A stretch of 64,000 nt of DNA from Bugula neritina. Its lineage: Eukaryota; Bryozoa; Gymnolaemata; Cheilostomatida; Bugulidae. Shown here piece after piece: positions 59,163 to 64,000 of the stretch (position 1 is the first letter of the stretch; each line of letters begins with the position of its first letter). Position numbers and translations under genes: made by a program. Location of the stretch: the NCBI GenBank assembly GCA_964035545.1, contig OZ037767.1, positions 16,853,581-16,917,580 on the forward strand, read 5' to 3'. Below the pieces are notes generated by a model. The model ran no database searches. It worked only from the letters and a program-made list of their open reading frames with translations, and had not been told where the DNA came from.

Positions 59163-61732
59163 TGAGACCTCGATCTTTTTCGGAGTGAAAACTAGCTCTG
59201 AGTTCATTTTAGTCCTTCCACAGAGAAAAAATTGCGCAGACCCAGGAGGACTCCATTCACCATTAGCCATGTACGCCGGGCTGCGCGAGAAACGTGAGTA
59301 AAAGTTGTAGTGGCAAGTAATTTTAGAGTTATATAACACAATGCAGGGGTCATGCATCCATCTTGTAAATAGGTTATATCTTATATCCTGTATATAGGTC
59401 ACATGTCGTATATAGGTTACATCTGCTCACCAATTTGCACGTCAAAGCAGGTGCTATAGTTTCCCGTCAGACATGCGCTGATCAGACGACTTAGTACACC
59501 CAAGTTTCTGTCTCTAAAGAAATCAACTCCATGAAGAGGTAAAAAAAGTGTGCTGACAATGCACTGAGCTACCTGTCAGTTTACTGAAATGGTATACTGT
59601 TCTTGCAGTGAGACCTCAATCTTTTTCAGAGTAAAAACTAGCTCTGAGTTTACTTTAGTCATTCCACCGAGAAAAAAATTGCGCAGACCCAGGAGGACTC
59701 CATTCACCATTAGCCATGTACGCCGAGCTGCGCAAGAAATGGGAGTAAAAGTTGTAGTGACAAGTAGTTTTAGAGTTATATAACACAATGCAGGGGTCAT
59801 GCATCCATCTTGTAAATAGGTTATATCTTGTATCCTGTATATAGGTCAGATGTTGTACATAGGTCACATCTGCCCACCAATGTGCAAATCGATGCAGGTG
59901 TTAAGGTTTCCTGTCAGACATGCGCTGATCAGACGACTTAGTGCATCTAACTTCATGTCTCTGAAGAAATCAACTCCCTGAAGAGGTAAGAAAATTGTGC
60001 TGACAGTGCACTGAGCTACCTGTCTGTTTACTGGGATGGTATACTGTTTTTTTGCAGAGAGACCTCGATCTTTTTCAGAGTAAAAACCAGCTCTGAGTTC
60101 ATTTTAGTCATTCAACAGAAAAAAAATTGCGCAGACCCAGGAGGACTCCATTCACCATTAGCCATGTACGCCGGGCTGCGCGAGAAAGGTGAGTAAAAGT
60201 TGTAGTGGCAAGTAATTTTAGAGCTATATAACACAATGCAGGGGTCATGCATCCATCTTGTAAATAGCTTATATCTTGTATCCTGTATATAGGTCACATG
60301 TTGTATTTAGGTCACATCTGCCCACCAATGTGCAAATCGATGCAGGTGTCAAGGCTTCCTGTCAGACATGCGCTGATCAGACGACTTAGTGCATCCAACT
60401 TCCTGTCTCTGAAGAAATCAACTCCCTGAAGAGGTAAGAAAATTGTGCTGACAGTGCACTGAGCTACCTGTCTGTTTACTGGGATGGTATACTGTTTTTT
60501 TGCAGTAAGACCTCAATCTTTTTCAGAGTAAAAACTAGCTCTGAGTTTACTTTAGTCATTCCACCGAGAAAAAAATTGCGCAGACCCAGGAGGACTCCAT
60601 TTACCATTAGCCATGTACGCCGAGCTGCGCAAGAAATGGGAGTAAAAGTTATAGTGACAAGTAGTTTTAGAGTTATATAACACAATGCAGGGGTCATCAA
60701 TATTTAATGATTTTGTATATAGGTTATATCTTGTATCCTGTATATAGGCCACATCTTGTATCTTGTTTATATGTCATGCCATGTATCCCGTAAGTAGGTT
60801 ACATTTTGTATCCTGTATATAGGTCACATGTTGTATATAGGTCACATCTGCCCACCAATGTGCAAGTCGATGCAGGTGTTAAGGTTTCCTGTCAGACATG
60901 CGCTGATCAGACGACTTAGTGCATCCAACTTCCTGTCTCTAAAAAAATCAACTCTCTGAAAGGGTAAGAAAATTGTGCTGACAGTGCACTGAGCTACCTG
61001 TCAGTTTACTGAGATGGTATCCTGTTTTTGCAGAGAGACCTCAATCTTTTTCAGAGATAAAACTAGCTCTGAGTTCATTTTAGTCATTCCACAGAGAAAA
61101 AAATTGCGCAAACCCAGGAGGACTCCATTCACCATTAGCCATGTACTCTGGGCTGCACGAGAAAAGTGAGTAAAAGTTGTAGTGGCAAGTAGTTTTAGAG
61201 TTATATAACGCAATGCAGGGGTCATGCATCCATCTTGTAAATAGGTTATATCTTGTATCCTGTATATAGGTCACATCTGCTCACCAATGTGGACGTCGAG
61301 GCAGGTGTTAAGGTTTCCTGTCAGACATGCGCTGATCAGACCACTTAGTGCATCCAACTTTTTGTCTCTGAAAAAATCAACTCCCTGAAGATATAAGAAA
61401 ATTGTGCTGACATGCACTGAGCTACCTGTCAGTTTACTGAGATGGTATACTGTTCTTGCAGTGAGACCTCGATCATTTTCAAAGTAAAAACTAGCTCCGA
61501 GTTCATTTTAGTCATTCCACCAAGAAAAAAACTGCGCAGACCCAGGAGGACTCCATTCACCATTAGCCATGTACGCCGGGCTGCGCAAGAAATAGGAGTA
61601 AAAGCTGTAGTGACAAGTAGTTTTAGAGTTATATAACACAATGCAGGGGTCATTCATCTTGTATTTTGTATATAAGTTATATCTTGCATTCTGTATATAG
61701 GTCTTATGTTGTATATAGGTCACATCTGCTTG
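59163..61732 (+). pseudogene. Tandem array of six P-G exon cassettes
   Basis: P exons lie at 59163, 59609, 60058, 60506, 61034 and 61462, each about 131-132 nt and each followed after 120-200 nt by a G exon (from 59416, then about 59866, 60310, 60840, 61271 and a truncated one near 61715). Period is about 450-530 bp. P copies 1 and 3 have lost one base; copies 2, 4 and 6 are open but lack the phase-2 donor. Copy 5 (61034-61165) is fully open with a GTGAGT donor in phase 2. Every complete G copy carries the same in-frame TAG (CGACTTAG type; CAG in the intact gene), so no cassette can be read through. Confidence 0.75.
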
Positions 61733-62031
61733 CCAATGTGGACGTCGAAGCAGGTGTTGAGGTTTATGTGCACATAATGATTATGATGTAATAAACCTAT
61801 GGCTTCACATTTGATCTCGATTTGTCTGTAAGAGAATCCTTTTTGCTGTCTTACTATTAGTATTATATCGATATATCTAATTCTTTGCTTTTCCACAGTC
61901 CGGTTGGTTTTTACTTGCATATACTAGTGCTCTGAAGTCACAGTTTAAATGAAATTATTTTAAAATATGCAACTTTTAATCAATTAAATGAAGGTTTTTG
62001 TGATAAACAGATATATGTAATTATATCAACA

Positions 62032-62738
62032 GTTTACCCAACAACCACCAGCCATGCTTGGGCGACTGTGGAATTTCCTCACTGGTGAAGAAGATGCACC
62101 TCCCAGACAGACCAGGTCAGAGTTGTCTTCTTCCTAAACCACTGTTTTACAATGTAGTGAAATAATCAAAATCTTCAGTTATTTATGATGAATAAAATAA
62201 GCTGCAGTTTAAACAAGCTAGTAGTTAGCATAAATTTCCATAATATAGCATGAGTACCTCTATATTTCATAGAGGTTTGGGGAAAGGGTTATGATTTATA
62301 TCCTAGCAAATAAAGCTTGTGTTCAGCTATGTATGTTGTCATGTGATCAAAATGCTAGTAAGACGCCACAAGTTAATGTAGACCTCTAGACCAACTCTCA
62401 TATGACACTGCTGTATCTGGGAGTAACATAGTAAACATAACACTGCTGCAGGCTGTGTATTGTTACATCCATTCTCTCTTCACTTCAGCTCTGCTCAAAG
62501 CAACTGCTCTGTTTTTACCAGCCATGAGAGCGTGCATCACTCATTTGGAGAGTGCGTTTCTTGTGCCCAGAGATAGGAAAGTTTTATTGTGTTATATAGG
62601 TTGAGTGCTTGTATCAAATGAATTAATTTTATACCGAAAATTATTTATGTTTTCACGCAGTGAAACCTCAATCTTGCTCAGAGTGAAACCCAGGACACTC
62701 TTCACCATCAATCTTGTTCGCCGGGCTACTCGAGAAAG
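62032..62738 (+). pseudogene. Nearly intact F, SAQ and short P exons, right twin
   Basis: F with ATG 62054 and donor at 62115, SAQ 62489-62572 (open, donor changed to ATAGGA) and short P 62661-62738 (open, TPFTINLVRRATRE). Twin of 15234-15937 with the same donor loss. It ends without further coding exons. Confidence 0.65.
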
Positions 62739-63170
62739 GTGATTACCCAAAGTTCTGACAGCAAGTCGTTTTAAGGTGGTTTAAAGACAGGAGTTAAGAG
62801 GTCCAGTTAGACTTCTGCAGATTATTTTCCTCAATAGATTCAATTGCTTATTTTTTGAGAAAGGTCCCAGAAAAGGTAGGAAACTGTCGTAATTAACTTC
62901 AGGTCAACAGGTCAGGTCTGTTTTTAGAGCAATGTTAGTAGCTATCATAATATTGGCATTTTACATTATCATTACATGGTATTACATCATGTGTTATATC
63001 AAATATTACTTTATCATTATTACAATGCATTATGGCCATTAGTTATATTACAATGAATTTTTGCCATCAGTATTATATATTATCAGTTGTATTACATATT
63101 CTATACTGCACGCCTTCCCTTCTCCAGAAGTTATGATTGCCCTCCACAGCATACAATCGGAAAGTGGGGC

Positions 63171-64000
63171 TGGAACTGCTACTTAGCTAATGCGGAAAAG
63201 ATTTTTAGAGCAAAAAGATTATAAGATGTAAAAAAACTCATCAGTCTGAAAATGTTAGTGACTACACTGTGATATTCTGCACATAGCATTATCATTTCAT
63301 TACCCACTGCCAGCATAGGAGGATATGGACTTTAACTATTGTCGTTGCTTCTGAGCAAAAGAACCAAGTTCCACTAATCTCAGGGAGCCATTCTCCAGTA
63401 CGCAGAGGCAAAAGAGTTACATTGTATTAAATGCACTAATTACTAATTGATATCAAAAATATAAAATCTAAAGTACACTTTCAAAAAATGTGTATGCAAA
63501 TTGCAGGTTATTCAACATTTCTACATTTAGGCTGTAAGATTTTTATCTTAGCCAGGATAAAAAATAGCTCAGATTTCCCTCTTGTCTCCTTTTGAAAAAA
63601 AATCTTAAACTTAAGTGCCCATTGTCATAGATTGATAGAGTATTCCAGCTATGCGAGGCATGCATTCCCATTGATATCTTTTACTAAATTCGAAGAAATA
63701 AAGTGCCATTTGTAATGGCTAAATAAATCAACAAAAACATGAACCTCAATCAAATTGTAATATAACACCCATCACTAGCAATCTTGTTTATTAGATTATG
63801 TGAAAAAACGAGGAGTACCAGAAGTTACAATAAAGTGTTTATTGGTAACTAACTATAGCCTTAAAAGCTGACTTTGGGTATAAGACTTGCAGAGACTATT
63901 CCTAATGATGTTTGTTCATAGACCTAAAATATATTGTGCAAATGCCGACATATAGACAGTGCATTTAAAGCACATGGTTAAACATCAAAGCTTGACCGTT
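63171..64000 (+). other. Sequence beyond the left-arm homology; one SAQ-like relic
   Basis: Continues the relic pattern: 63335-63409 resembles the SAQ exon (CCACTAATCTCAGGGAGCCA, end CGCAGAG) with a lost donor. The left arm diverges at 16362 and lacks this part. No open coding frame. Confidence 0.45.

Larger units (their letters stand above)
51873..63170 (+). repeat. Right arm of the large direct repeat
   Basis: Same orientation and order as 2526-16362. Where aligned by eye it differs only by scattered substitutions and small indels. Two structural differences stand out: only one copy of the 4.3-kb unit (54889-59130) instead of two, and six P exons (59163-61593) instead of two. The stretches between listed relic exons hold no other gene I can see. 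Confidence 0.85.

Overview
The window is nuclear DNA of an invertebrate animal. It is AT-rich and has many short exons with GT-AG introns, LTR and CR1-like retroelements, minisatellites and a decayed copy of the animal tRNA methyltransferase gene TARBP1. I cannot fix the phylum. Everything I can call as coding lies on the + strand.

Layout. 1-2821: 3' part of a Ty3/gypsy-like LTR retrotransposon (integrase end, an unusual CCHC zinc-knuckle ORF after pol, 3' LTR). 2526-16362: left arm of a large direct repeat, made of decayed copies of the 5' exons of one gene. 16363-19188: AT-rich filler with TAATAC/TAATAG arrays. 19189-21660: a broken CR1-like LINE. 22427-32984: the one intact copy of that gene, with 18 coding exons and a predicted 1576-residue protein. 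All 17 introns are in phase 2. Introns 2, 4 and 8 are filled with 17-, 20- and 30-bp minisatellites. 33000-40200: downstream sequence with a duplicated last exon and diverged, exon-like non-coding repeats. 43290-45945: a very large imperfect inverted repeat around a CA microsatellite. 46715-47163: a small palindromic MITE. 47223-49604: 3' exons of a TARBP1-like gene, broken by a nonsense codon and a 1-nt deletion, with a 987-bp solo LTR and a minisatellite in an intron. 51873-63170: right arm, nearly identical to the left arm but with different cassette numbers.

The central theme is birth and death of one unrecognised gene. The complete copy at 22.4-33.0 kb encodes a Ser/Pro-rich protein with an RRTPFTISP motif, long internal repeats and a Lys-rich tail. 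It is flanked on both sides by tandem arrays of its first exons (called here F, SAQ, P, G and E5), nearly all damaged. Because every exon has a length divisible by three and sits between phase-2 introns, exons can be gained or lost without breaking the frame, which fits the expansion seen here. I do not recognise the protein family and assign no function.
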